Assembly: GCA_016716635.1 (NCBI GenBank)
Contig: JADJVZ010000014.1
Location: 1 to 64,000, forward strand
Length of the DNA: 64,000 nucleotides
Direction of reading: 5' to 3'
Origin: Micropruina sp.
GTDB taxonomy: Bacteria > Actinomycetota > Actinomycetes > Propionibacteriales > Propionibacteriaceae
The notes under the pieces were generated by a model. That model saw nothing but the letters and a program-made list of their open reading frames with translations, did no database searches and was not told where the DNA came from. Below, piece by piece: positions 1-11,100 of the stretch (position 1 is the first letter of the stretch; every line of letters starts with the position of its first letter). A program made the translations under genes and the position numbers.

Positions 1-119
1 GTGTCCCGGCTCACAGTCCCCTGTGTCGATAGCTTCTGGGGCCTCGCGCCATCAGGAGGCACAACGACAGCCGGAGCTAACGTGGCCTCCCGGTAGGGTG
101 AGGACCGCCATCATGGAGG

Positions 120-1054
120 TGAGGAGAAGCAGGCCACACTAGGCCGCGAAAGTTCCGGCCATCGCCCGAGTTCCTCTTCCGCCCGAAGCAGGGCGCTGAA
201 GAACGCGCTTCGTTTCCGCCGTGCCTTGGCGGCGGGCCCGCCAACTGACGCTGGCACATATCGTACGAGGGTAGCCTTTTTCGCGCTGCTTACGGCCTGC
301 CATCTTGGTGAGTTCCCCGATCTACTCTACATCAATGACGTCTGCGCATGCCGAGGCAGTGATCGCCTCCACCCGCAGAAGCGCCTGCGTCCATGGTCGC
401 GTCAGGAGAACTCGAAACCCTGATTCGCGACTGAGCCTCGCCGCGATCCTCGGAGCGGCAGGGTTGACTGCCGCCCGCGATCGGCCACCCTGGTTACTGG
501 CCAGACCCTTGGTCACCTTCGCGCTGCAAGTCGGCTACATGTTTTGGGGTGGAAAGACGACGGTGCCACTGATCGACATCGCGATCGTGGCCATGGGTTC
601 TTGGCTGCGGGCCAGGCGGGCGGCGTTTCGCGTCCTCCGACATCCCGCTTCCCAATGGTCCTCCTGCTTTGCGGCGGGCTTCGGTCCCTGTTCATGGTTT
701 CCTGCAAGCGCTACTGGAGATCGTTGAGCTGGGCGTTGAGGGCCGGAACGCCGCGCTCATTGACGATGTGACGGTCAGCTACCTGAGGTCGATCTGGACC
801 AGACTTATCTGCGGCGGCGTCGTTATTGTCGCCCCACGCGCCCATGGGGCCTTCGACTCGCGCGAACCGTCCGTTCGGCATCACCTGACGGCCATTATCC
901 ATCGCCCTTTCACTCGCCATCCTGCGGTACGCGATGCGCATCGATGCGGGAGAGGCGGGCGCCCCAGAAGAGGGTCGTCATCCACGACCGCACGCTCCAA
1001 GCGCTGGGCTTGCTATGGGTCGTGACGCTGAGCGTGGCCCTCTTTCTTCCCTGA
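120..1054 (+). pseudogene. UbiA-family decaprenyl-phosphate phosphoribosyltransferase-like gene, frameshifted
   Basis: Pieces in all three plus frames line up in order with the membrane enzyme that transfers phosphoribosyl to decaprenyl phosphate for cell-wall arabinan synthesis. Visible are an N-terminal LKNAL-like stretch near 195-210, the prenyltransferase metal-site region INDVC...DRLHPQKRLRP (about 330-400), a second helix region with LIDIAIVAMG (about 568-600), SLFMVSCKRYW then IVELG (about 690-730), YLRSIWT (about 780-800), LRYAMRIDAGEAGAPE (about 925-970) and a last helix ALGLLWVVTLSVALFLP ending at a TGA at 1052-1054. The pieces change frame at least five times, and the second acidic position of the metal motif is not clean. 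The family call rests on the order of motifs; the exact start cannot be fixed and the gene may begin before 120. Bases 1-119 show nothing I can assign. Confidence 0.6.
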
Positions 1055-1069
1055 GCCGGACGCCGCGAC

Positions 1070-2037
1070 TCAGAGCCAGTCGAACTTCCGGAAGAGGAAG
1101 AACAACCCGACGGTGCCCACGGTGATCAACGCGGCGGACTGGTAGAGGCCGAACGCCCTGCTGTACCCCCCGGGTAGGGGCACGTTTTGGCCAAACCCGT
1201 CACCGCGGTCGGGATCGCGATAATCGCACCCCACCCCGCCAGCTTCTTCATGATCGTGTTGGAGGCGTGAATCCTGCAGCGACAGATTGGTTTCGAAAAC
1301 GCTGGTGACCAGTCGCGCCAACGAACTCCGTCCATTCCGACGCACGGATCACGTGGTCATAAAGATCGTAGCCCCCTCCAGCGCCCGCGGCATTCCTCCA
1401 ACGGCGGCGTTGGATACTCGCCACCACCTCGCGCATGGGGAGAGCACGATCCTCCGGCAGAGCACCAGCGCTTTGCGCATCCCGAACACCCGCTGCTGGA
1501 CCGCCGCCGATTGGATCTTCTCGTCGAAAAGCAGGTCCTCGCCCCTCCCAGGCGTCATCCATCGTTTGGATGTGTCAAGTGGCCGTCCACGATCGTGTCT
1601 TGCAGGCCGTGGACGAGGCCGCCAACACCAGCCTCAAAGCCCGTCGGCCGTCCAGCGATCCAACACCTCGGCCATGTTGGAGCCCGGCGCCGTCGCGGAC
1701 GGTGATGAGCCCCTGCCGCACCACGAACGCAGAGACCCGTGAGGTTGCCAGTTCCCACAATCCTGCGTCGTCCTGGACCAGGTCGGTGGTGTAACAGGTG
1801 AAAGAACAAGTGGGAGGCGTGCCGGGTGGTTTTGGGCGCTCCCGGGGCCAGCGTCTTCGACGCATGCGGATCGAACCCGAGTTCCTCTGCGAGCTTGGCC
1901 AGCAGATCTGGCTCGGGGCTGACAAAGGTCCAACCCACCAACGCTTCCGGGGTAGCCAACCAGACGTCCAGTTCTTCCAGCGGGAAGTCTTGGGCCACCT
2001 GCCCCCCGTCGCGCCAGGCCCGGCTCTGCATCGTCAC
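1070..2037 (-). pseudogene. CorA-family Mg2+/Co2+ transporter, frameshifted
   Basis: Minus-strand pieces rebuild a full-length CorA-type metal ion channel. The N-terminal cytoplasmic part has LVGWTFVSPEPDLLAKLAEE and the stretch FFHLLHH/CYTTDL; the long stalk helix has KIQSAAVQQRVFGMRKAL; the C-terminal membrane part has NTIMKKLAGWGAIIAIPTAV, then a pore signature that reads GQNVP rather than the usual GMN, then a second helix ending FLFRKFDWL at the stop (1070-1072). Starts at 2031 (ATG) or 2037 (GTG) are in frame and neither has a strong ribosome site. At least four frame changes are needed. It lies tail-to-tail with the prenyltransferase, 15 bp apart. The family is clear; whether it is really broken is not. 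Confidence 0.72.
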
Positions 2038-2143
2038 GCGCCAAGCATCGCACGGGCGTCCATGAGCGCCTGGGACAACGGAGTTTGAGACTCGCGGGAC
2101 GTCCACCTCACCCGCGCCCGACGAGTAGTTCTAGACTGCGCGC

Positions 2144-3899
2144 ATGCCGATCACCAAAGGTCCTCGTGGCCAACCGTGGCGAGATCGCCGTCCGGGTCAT
2201 CAGAGCCGCCAAAGACGCCGGTTTGGCCAGCGTCGCGATCTACGCCGACCCCGATGCCGATTCTCTTTTCGTCAAGCTTGCCGATGAGTCCTTCGCTCTC
2301 AATGGGGCAACACCCGCCCAGACGTATCTGGATGCTGCCAGGTCCTGGATATCGCAGCGCGGTCCGGCGCCGACGCCGTTCATCCGGGCTACGGCTTCTT
2401 GGCGGAGAACGCGAGCTTCGCGCAGGCCGTCCTCGACGCGCGGCCTGATCTGGATCGGCCCTCCACCCGCGGCGATTGATGCGCTGGGTGACAAGGTCAA
2501 GGCACGCCACATTGCGCAGCGGGCTGGGGCTCCCTTGGTTCCAGGCACGTCCGATCCCGTCGCGAACGCCGACGAAGTTGTCGCGTTCGCCGACGAGTTC
2601 GGGTTGCCGGTCGCCATCAAGGCCGCTTTTGGCGGCGGCGGACGAGGCCTGAAGTGGCCCGCACCCGCGACGAGATCCCCGAACTGTTCGAGTCCGCAAC
2701 ACGCGAGGCGGTCACGGCGTTCGGCCGCGGTGAGTGCTTCGTCGAGCGCTACCGCGATCGTCCGCGGCGTCGAAACCCAGTGCCTGGCCGACAGCCACGG
2801 CAACGTCGTGGTGATCTCGACGCGACTGCTCGTTACAGCGTCGCCACCAGAAGCTCGTCGAAGAGGCTCCCGCGCCGTTCCTCACCGATGACCAGATCAG
2901 CAAGCTGTACGCCTCCTCCAAGGCCATCCTGCGTGAGGCCGGCTACGTGGGTGCGGGCACCTGCGAGTTCCTCGTGGGTCAGGACGGCACCATCTCCTCC
3001 TCGAGGTGAATACCCGCCTCCAGGTCGAGCATCCGGTCTCCGAAGAGGTCACGGGCATCGACCTCGTCCGCGAAATATTCCGCATCGCCGACGGCGAGGA
3101 ACTGGGCCGACGATCCGGCGGTTCGCGGCCACTCGATCGAATCCCGGATCAACGCCGAGGATCCCGGCCGGAACTTCATGCCCGCACCCGACGCGCTGAC
3201 GGCCTGGCGCCACCCACGGGGCCTGGCGTCCGTGTGGACACCGGGTACCTCGCGGGAATGGCCGTACCCGGTTCCTTCGACAGCCTCGTCGCCAAGATCA
3301 TCGTCACGGGCGCCGACCGCGAGCAGGCCATCGGACGTCGCGACGCGCGCTGTCCGAGGACCGTCCTGGACGGCATGCCAACGGTCATCCCGTTCCATCA
3401 ACGCGTCCCGACGACTCCCGCCTTCACGGCCGCCGGACGGCACGTTCGGCGTCCACACCCGCTGGATCGAGACGGGTTCTCCGGAGGCATCCCGGCCTAC
3501 ACCGGCATTCTCGGCACCGCCGAGGCAGAGAGAAGGGAAACGTTTGTCGTCGAGGTGAACTGGCCGGCGCATCCGGAGTGAAGCTGCCCAGCGCGCTGGC
3601 CGCCCCCCGCACGGGTCGCCACCGCCAAGAAGCCGATCAGGCGCGACCGCGGCGACCACAAAGCGAAGGCACCTTCGAGCAACTCCCTCACCGCGCCGAT
3701 GCGGGGCACGATCCTGAAGGTGGCCGTCCACGACGGCGATGCCGTCTCCGAAGGTGACCTCATCGTCGTGCTCGAGGCCATGAAGATGGAGCAGGCGATC
3801 ACGGCCCACCGGGCCGGCGTGGTGGCACGCCTGAAGGCCGTCGCCGGTTCCCGGTGGGGGAACGGGGAAACCCTCTGCGAGATCGTCGATCCCACCTAG
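2144..3899 (+). pseudogene. Acetyl/propionyl-CoA carboxylase alpha subunit (biotin carboxylase + biotin carrier), frameshifted
   Basis: The gene encodes the ATP-dependent biotin carboxylase joined to its biotin carrier, which would carboxylate biotin for acetyl- or propionyl-CoA carboxylase. The ATG at 2144 (MPITK) precedes VLVANRGEIAVRVIRAA, the biotin-carboxylase N-terminus; an ATP-grasp glycine loop GGGGRG is near 2630; NTRLQVEHPVSEEVTG starts near 3006; the carrier domain ends the gene with LEAMKMEQ, whose lysine codon (3783-3785) is the expected biotin site. The total span, about 585 codons, equals the normal length of the family, so the damage is only small indels, for example a lost G at about 2654 (LK-VARTRDEI). 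Function is secure if the frameshifts are consensus errors; otherwise it is a recent pseudogene. A role in propionyl-CoA carboxylation alongside the mut genes is inference. Confidence 0.8.
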
Positions 3900-3911
3900 A
3901 AACTGCTCGAC

Positions 3912-3951
3912 GACGCGCCCCGTACCACTCTTTCTGGCACGGGGGCGCGTC
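3912..3951 (+). terminator. Hairpin after the biotin carboxylase gene
   Basis: The arms GACGCGCCCCGT and ACGGGGGCGCGTC (one bulge) face each other across a 15-base loop, 12 bases after the TAG stop. There is no clear T-run, as is common in actinobacteria. Confidence 0.6.
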
Positions 3952-4015
3952 TACTAATCCTGAGAGTCTACTCGATCCCCGCCTGCCATAACGCTCGTAG
4001 GGGGGATGCTTACCC

Positions 4016-4520
4016 GTGCAGTCTGGGACGTTATTAGTGCTCAGCGCCGTCGCCGCGGTAGCGGTGGTGTTGGGACGAGCGTGTTGCTGCGTCGGCTTGC
4101 TCGCCGCGCGGCCGAGGCCGCGCGCCTGGAAGCGTCGGGTTCCGCGGCTTCCGAGGACACCACGCGCTTCGCCGAAGAACTCCAGTTGGTCGACCAGATC
4201 ATCAACGAGAAACCACCCCTGACAATGTTTTCAAGGACCTCTGAAGGCGCACGAGTGCCTCGCCACGGCCCAGACCGCGATGGACGGCAAATCGGGTCCC
4301 TGAGGCGATCCGGAAAGCGACCGCCGCCCTCGGAGAAGGTCGCTACGCCATGTCGCGCGTCCAGGCTTGGTTGGCCCGGACGCCCCGCACCTCGCGCCTC
4401 CGCCCCTTGCTTCTTCAACCCCCGCCCACGGCCCCTCAACGGCCACCGTCCGTTGGACGGATGCTCATGGGAACGAGTTCGCCGTTCCCGCCTGTGCCGC
4501 CCGCCACGCCCCGAAGGACA
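4016..4520 (+). pseudogene. Small membrane protein with CFFNPxHGP-type motif, frameshifted, unknown function
   Basis: A GTG at 4016 follows a purine-rich ribosome site (AGGGGGGAT). It begins with a hydrophobic segment (GTLLVLSAVAAVAVVLG), then a frame change leads to an alpha-helical stretch (ARRAAEAARLEASG, FAEELQLVDQII), then EAIRKATAALGEGRYAM in further frames, CFFNPR/HGPSTATVRW and NEFAVPACAA. The order membrane anchor, helical region, CFFNPxHGPS motif and VPACA end resembles a family of actinobacterial membrane proteins of unknown function that I recognise only from memory. At least four frameshifts are needed. The 3' end overlaps the convergent lipoprotein gene and is approximate. Confidence 0.4.
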
Positions 4521-4879
4521 CATCGGGTGCCCTCGGGGGCGGCAAACGTGGCGTTGACGGACCACTCCGCTTCCTTCCCCGGATCGACGGTGGCCGTCGT
4601 GCTGGCACTCGCCAACACCGTGGCCGCCTTCGAGGTGAAGAACACCGTCACCGTGTAGGTGCGCGAGGCCGACCCGGGGTTCTTCACCGTCCCGGCCGCG
4701 CGCCACCCCGCCAGCCGCGGCGCATTCGGTCAGGAGACCGACTTGCGGTCCTCCGGCACGTTCGCAACGTGGGTCGGGATGCCCCGGCGAGGCAGGGCTC
4801 GGAGTGGGCCTCCCGAACAACCCACGCCGAGCAGCGCCACTCCTGACAGGAGCACGCCCACCGCCACGCTTCTTTTCAC
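4440..4879 (-). pseudogene. Small secreted lipoprotein, FxLYD-like, frameshifted
   Basis: A GTG at 4879 has a perfect AAGGAGG (4886-4892) six bases upstream. The product starts VKRSVAVGVLLSGVALLGVGC, a lipoprotein signal with lipobox LGVGC, so it should be anchored to the membrane by a lipid. After one frame change near 4700-4730 the text NPGSASRTYTVTVFF, TVDPGKEAEWSVNATF and TRCVL resembles the small beta-sandwich FxLYD domain found in many actinobacterial lipoproteins. It lies directly downstream of the giant surface protein on the same strand and probably shares its transcript. The 3' end is approximate. Confidence 0.5.
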
Positions 4880-4889
4880 CGTGCGCCTC

Positions 4890-7800
4890 CTTGCCGACGG
4901 CGAGCTGAGAGCCACAAGCCGGCGCTTCCTGAGGGCCAACAGGGCGAGGGCGAAGCCAACCCACGTCGCCACCTCAATACCCGTCCTCGACAACGAGGGG
5001 ATAGGAACCGGCGCCTGCGGCACCGTCACTAAACACCGGCGCGCACTGGTTCGCGACCGGCGGCGTGCCGTCGGCACATAGCCCTCCCGGCACTGTCGGA
5101 ACGGCCGCGTTCGTCATCCGCCGGTCCCCGTGGCTGGATCCCTTGACGGTCACGGAGTAGGTGATGGTGACCGGCAGGGGCGGATAGGCCAGGTCACCGG
5201 ACCACGACAAGATCGACCCGGACACCGACACAGTGCCAGCCGAGGCCACGGCATCGGCGTTGTAGCTGGCGTCATCGAGGACCGCCGACAAATCATCGGT
5301 GAAGCTCGCACCCTCGAAGCCCACGCGACCGGTGTTCGCGACCTTAATGGTGTAGGTGACCTGGGGTTCCCGGCAGCGCCGAGCTTCACCGAGGCAGCCT
5401 TCGACACAGTGAACAGCTCGGCTGGGACCGGCTCGTTGTCTCTGGCCGTCACCGGTGGCCCCGTCGGCGGTGTCCCGCTGGCGATCGCTTCGCTGTCGAT
5501 CAGACCGTTCTTCACGTCGTTCTGGGTCGTGGTGTGGGTCGCAGTACAGGTCATCGATTCCCCACCGCGAGCTGGGTCGTGGGGCACGACAGCGGCGAGA
5601 GTCCCGGCATGGGGTCAACCACGGAGACGCCCTGAAGCGACACGTTGCCGGTGTTCCTCACCAGGTAGGAGAACGTCACCACACTGCCCGGACCGGCGAA
5701 GGCCCCTGTCGTCGTCGACTTCTCGACCGTAATGTTGGGATTCTGCGTCGCCGACACCGTCACCTCGGATGTGTCCGAAACGGTGGCGCCCGTCGACGTC
5801 GACCCTGTGACTGTCCCCTTGTTGTAGACGTGCCCGGCATCCAGATCGGTTTGCGTGGTGGTGTAGGTCGCCAGGTGATGGACCCACCGACGCCCAGCTG
5901 CGTGACGCCGGAGCAGTCGATGGCGGACAGATTCGCCAGCGGGTCCGTGACCGTGATCGACGTCAGGGCACGGTGCCGGTGTTGGATACCAGGAACAGTA
6001 GGTGACCGCGCCCCTACTGCGCTGAAGGTCGTCGGTGAGGCCGACTTGATCCAGGGTGATCTGGGCGACCGGGACCGCCGCCTCGGAGATCGGCGACGTC
6101 ACCGAAGACGTCAGGCCAAGGGTGTGCCGGTCGCGGTGGCCGCATTGGTGACCATTCCGTTGCTGATGTCGGCTGCCACGGCAGTGTAGGTCGCCTGGAA
6201 GGTGGCCGACTGACCAGCGTCAAGGTGGCGAGCGTCGTCCCGAGCAGGGAGCGTCCGGCGAGGTGAGCGCCCCGCACGTGATGGACGACAATCCGGTCGG
6301 GTTGCCCACCAACGTGAAGGCGTCCGAGACCGAGACGTTCGTCATGGGCTCCGTGCCGACGTTTGTCACGAGGAACGTGTACGTGACTTGCTCCCCCACG
6401 TGCGTGATGGTCGTCGGCGAGGCCGACTTGACCACGGTCAACGACTGCGCCGGAATGATGACCGGCGGGCAGGCGTCCGGCGCCTGCGGTGACCAGAACA
6501 GCGTGGTTTGGGTGCAGCTGCCACCTGGAGCGGTCGGAATCGCCACGTTGGTCATCAGGTCTCCCAGGGGGGCGCCTTCACGGTCACCGAGTAGGTGATC
6601 GTCACGGGAACCGCCCGGGTACGCCAAGTCGCCGGACCAGCTCAGGGTTGAGCCTATGAGCGAGACCGTGCCCGAGAAGCGACGGCATCCGTGTTGTAGG
6701 TCGCGTCATCCAACACGCCCGACAGGTCGTCCCTGAGACTGGCACTGGTGAAGGCCGCACCCCGGTGTTCGTTACCGTGACCGTGCAGGTCACCGTAGCC
6801 CCCGGAACAGTGGACGACTCCGAGGCCGTCTTCGACACCGCATACGCCATCACCGGCACCACGACAGCCACGCAGGTATCGCCCACCGGCGGATAGCCGT
6901 CCAACACAACCCACCCGGCACCGTCGGCACCGCGGCATTGCTCAGCGAGTGATCCCCGGTATCCGGGGGAGTTGACCGTCACCGAATACGTGATCGTCAC
7001 CGGCACCGACGGGAACGCCAAGTCACCCGACCACGACAAGATCGAGCCCGACACCGAGACACTGCCCGAGGAGGCCATCGCATCCGTGTTGTACGTCGCA
7101 TCATCGAGAACGCCGGACAGGTCATCGATGAACGCAGCCCCCGGGGAACGCCGCCCGCCCGGTGTTCGTGACCGTGATTGTGTAGGTCACCGCGCCGGCT
7201 GGCACCACGGACGCGGTCGAGGCCGCCTTCGACACTGTGAAGGACGTCACCGGCACCACCACCGCCGGACAGGCGCCCGCCACCGGGGCAGACCCGTCAG
7301 AACAGAATCCGCCTGGGACGCTCCGGGACCGCGGCGTTCGTGAGCCGCGAATCGCCCGGATCCGGATTCTTCACCGTCACCGAATAGGTCACCGTGACCG
7401 GCACGGACGGATACGCGAGGTCACCCGTCCACGAAAGGGGCGGAACCCGACCGCGACACGGTGCCCGAGGAAGCGACGGCGTCATCGTTGTAAGTCGCGT
7501 CGTCCAGCACGGACGTGAGGTCGTCGCTGAACGCGGCACCGGTGAAGGCTGCCTTTCCGGTGTTCGTCACCGTCACCGTGTAGGTCACCCTGGAACCGAG
7601 CACGGCGGTGCTCGCCGACGGCCTTCGACACCGTGAAAGACGTGACAGGAACAACGATCGGAGGACAAGCGTCCGGGGCGATAAGCGTGGCGTTGGCACA
7701 ACTCCGCCCGGCACGGTTGGTACCGCAGCGTTGGACAGCAGCAGATCAGCCGTGTCCGGCGCCTTCACCGTCACCGAGTAGTTGATCGTGACGGGCACCG

Positions 7801-8119
7801 ACGGGTAGGCCAGGTCACCCGACCACGACAACGTCGAGCCTGTGACGGACACGCTGCCCGACGAGGCCACGGCGTCGGTGTTGTACACCGCGTCATCGAG
7901 CACGCCGGACAGATCGTCGGTGACCATGGCACCTACAAAGCCGGTGCCACCTGTGTTGGTCACCGTGACCGTGTAGGTCACCGTGGACCCTGTCACGGCC
8001 GACGGAGTGGACGCGGCCTTCGCCACGGTGAACGACTGCACCGGGACGACCACCGCGGGGCACAGTCCGTCCTGCGTGGCGGACCCGTCCCCGCAGAACC
8101 CGCCCGCGGTCGTGGGCAC
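4890..8119 (-). pseudogene. C-terminal part of giant DUF11-repeat surface protein, frameshifted
   Basis: This continues the giant gene that starts at 18680. Fragments in all three minus frames carry the same repeat units (VTYTVTVTNTG, LDDATYN, SWSGDLAYPSVPVT, LTNAAVPT) from 8119 down to about 6640, then divergent DUF11 units (VTYTFLVTNVGTEPMTNVSV near 6400; VTFSYLVRNTGNVSLQGVSV near 5680), then one more long unit (5580-5010). The end carries a sortase-like signal at 4993-4919. Frameshifts are frequent; the one at the junction with the upstream frame (C-run 8143-8146) is explained by one missing base. All units keep their expected order and spacing, which argues for an intact gene read with errors, though true decay is not excluded. 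Confidence 0.65.
4919..4993 (-). other. Sortase-type cell-wall sorting signal of the giant protein
   Basis: The minus-strand text LSRTG (4993-4979) is followed by a hydrophobic stretch IEVATWVGFALALLAL and the positive tail RKRR. This matches the layout of an LPxTG-type sorting signal, with serine in place of proline. It implies covalent attachment of the giant protein to peptidoglycan by a sortase; no sortase gene is in the window. The stop codon after it cannot be fixed because of local frame changes; one frame stops at a TGA that overlaps the GTG start of the lipoprotein gene. Confidence 0.6.
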
Positions 8120-11100
8120 GGCAGCGTTGATGAGCTGGTGGTCCCCTGATCCGGCGCGTTCACGGTCACCGAGTAGGTGATCGTCACCGGCACCGACGGA
8201 TACGCAAGGTCACCCGACCACGACAGCGTCGAACCGATCAGTGCCACGCTGCCCGCCGAGGCCATCGCGTCCGTGTTGTAGGTCGCATCGTCGAGCACGC
8301 CTGAGAGGTCATCGGTGAAGGACGCGCCCGCAAACGCTGCACGCCCGGTGTTGGCCACGGTCACCGTGTAGGTCACCGTCGAACCGGTCACGGCCGACGT
8401 CAGGGAGGCCGCTTTCGAGACTGTGTAGGCGGTCACCGGCACCAGGACGGCCGGGCAGGTGTCGTCCAATGGAGCCGAACCGTCCGAGCAGAGCCCTCCA
8501 GGCGCGGTGGGCACCGCGGCGTTGGTGAGCACGTGGTCGCCAGTGATCGGCGAGTTGGCGGTCACCGAATACGTGATCGTCACCGGCACGGACGGGTACG
8601 CCAGGTCACCCGACCACGACAACGTCGATCCGGTCACCGAAACCGAACCCGAGGAGGCCACCGCATCCGCGTTGTAGGTCGCGTCATCGAGCACACCGGC
8701 AAGGTCATCGGTGAGCGTGGCACCGGTAAATGCCGCACCACCCGTATTCGTCACCGTCACCGTGTACGTCAGCTTGGAACCCGGCACCGCAGACGACACC
8801 GAAGCCGCCTTCGACACCGTGAACGACCTCACGGGCACGATCACGGCAGCACAGAGGCCGTCGACCGGGGCAGTGCCGTCCGAACAGAACCCACCGGGGC
8901 CTGTGGGGACGGCCGCGTTAGTCAGCACATGATCCCCGGTATCCGGGGAGTTGACCGTCACCGAATAGGTGATCGTCACCGGCACCGCCGGATAGACCAA
9001 GTCACCCGACCACGACAATGTCGAACCCGACAGCGACACCGAACCCGAGGAGGCCACCGCATCGTTGTTGTAGGTCGCATCGTCCAACACGCCCGCCAGC
9101 GCATCGGAGAAAGTGGCACCCGTGTAGGCGCTGCCACCGGTATTGGTGACCGTCACCGTGTAGGTCACCTTCGCCCCTGGCACCGCCGACGTCGCCGAAG
9201 CCGCCTTCGACACCGTGTAGGTCGTCACCGGCACCAGCACGGCAGCACAGAGCTCATCGACCGGGGCAGTGCCGTCCGAACAGAGTCCACCGGGGCCTGT
9301 GGGGACGGCCGCGTTAGTCAGCACGTGATCGCCAGTATCCGGGGAGTTGACCGTCACCGAGTAAGTGATCGTCACGGGCACCGACGGATAGACCAGGTCA
9401 CCGGACCACGACAGGTCCGAGCCGGTCACCGACACACTGCCCGCAGAGGCCACCGCATCGGCGTTGTACGTCGCATCATCCAGAACGCCCGACAGATCGT
9501 CCGTGAACGCCGCGCCCGCAAACGCCGCACCACCCGTATTCGTCACCGTCACCGTGTAAGTCACCTTGGAACCCGGCACCGCAGACGACACCGAAGCCGC
9601 CTTCGACACCGTGAACGACCTCACGGGCACGATCACGGCAGGACACAGACCGCCCACCGGAGCAGTGCCGTCCGAACACAACCCACCCGGCACCGTCGGG
9701 ACCGCCGCATTCGTCAGCGCATGATCGCCCGAGTCAGGGGTGTTCACCGTGACCGAATACGTGATTGTCACCGGCACCGTCGGGAACGCGAGGTCACCCG
9801 ACCACGACAAGGTCGAGCCGGTCACCGACACACTGCCCGACGAGGCCACCGCGTCACTGTTGTACGCCGCATCGTCGAGCACTCCGGCCAAGTCATCGGT
9901 GAATGTGGCGCCCGTGAAGGGAGCCCCACCCGTGTTTGTCACCGTCACCGTGTAAGTCACCTTGGACCCCGGCACTGCAGACGCCACCGAAGCCGACTTC
10001 GACACCGTGTAGGTCGTCACCGGCACCACAACGGCAGCGCAGAGGCCGTCGACCAGGGCGGAGCCGTCCGAACAGAGTCCACCGGGCCCCGTGGGGACGG
10101 CCGCGTTAGTCAGCACGTGATCGCCGGAATCCGGGAGTTGACCGTCACCGAGTAAGTGATCGTCACCGGCACCGACGGATAGACCAAGTCACCGGACCAC
10201 GACAGGTCCGAGCCGGTCACCGACACACTGCCCGCCGAGGCCACCGCATCGTTGTTGTAGGTCGCATCGTCCAACACGCCCGCCAGCGCATCGGAGAATG
10301 TCGCACCCGTGTAGGCGCTGCCACCGGTGTTCGTGACCGTCACCGTGTAGGTCACCTTCGCCCCTGGCACCGCCGACGACGCTGACGCCGACTTCGACAC
10401 CGTGTAGGTCGTCACCGGCACCAGCACGGCAGCACAGAGGCCGTCGACCGGAGCGGAGCCGTCCGAACAGAACCCACCGGGGCCTGTGGGAACGGCCGCG
10501 TTAGTCAGCACATGATCCCCGGTATCCGGGGAGCTGACCGTCACCGAGTAAGTGATCGTCACCGGCACCGACGGATAAACCAAGTCACCCGTCCACGACA
10601 GGTCCGAGCCGGTCACCGACACCGAACCCGAGGAGGTCACCGCATCCGCGTTGTAGGTCGCATCGTCCAGGACGCCCGCCAGCGCATCGGAGAAAGTGGC
10701 ACCCGTGAAGGTGCTGCCACCCGTGTTGGTGACGGTCACCGTGTAAGTCACCTTGGCTCCCGGCACCGCGGACGACACCGACGCCGCCTTCGCGACTGTG
10801 TACGACACCACCGGCACCACCGCAGCGGGACAGGCACCGGCGACCGGCGCGGACCCATCCGCGCAGAAACCACCCGGGACCGTCGGATTCGCCGCATTGG
10901 TGAGCTTATGGTCGCCCTCATCCGGAGAGTTGACCGTCACCGAATACGTCACCGTCACCGGCACCGACGGGTACACCAGGTCACCCGACCACGACAGCGT
11001 CGAACCCGCCAGCGACACCGACCCCACCGACGCCACCGCATCGTTGTTGTACGACGCATCGTCCAACACCGCGCTCAGATCATCATCAAACGTCGCGCCC

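Noticed and set aside
8533..10155. 540-residue plus-strand open frame over the repeat array
   Set aside because: It is the antisense shadow of the 132-residue repeats: Arg/His-rich, low-complexity text, no ribosome site, and the sense strand has the signal peptide and DUF11 motifs.
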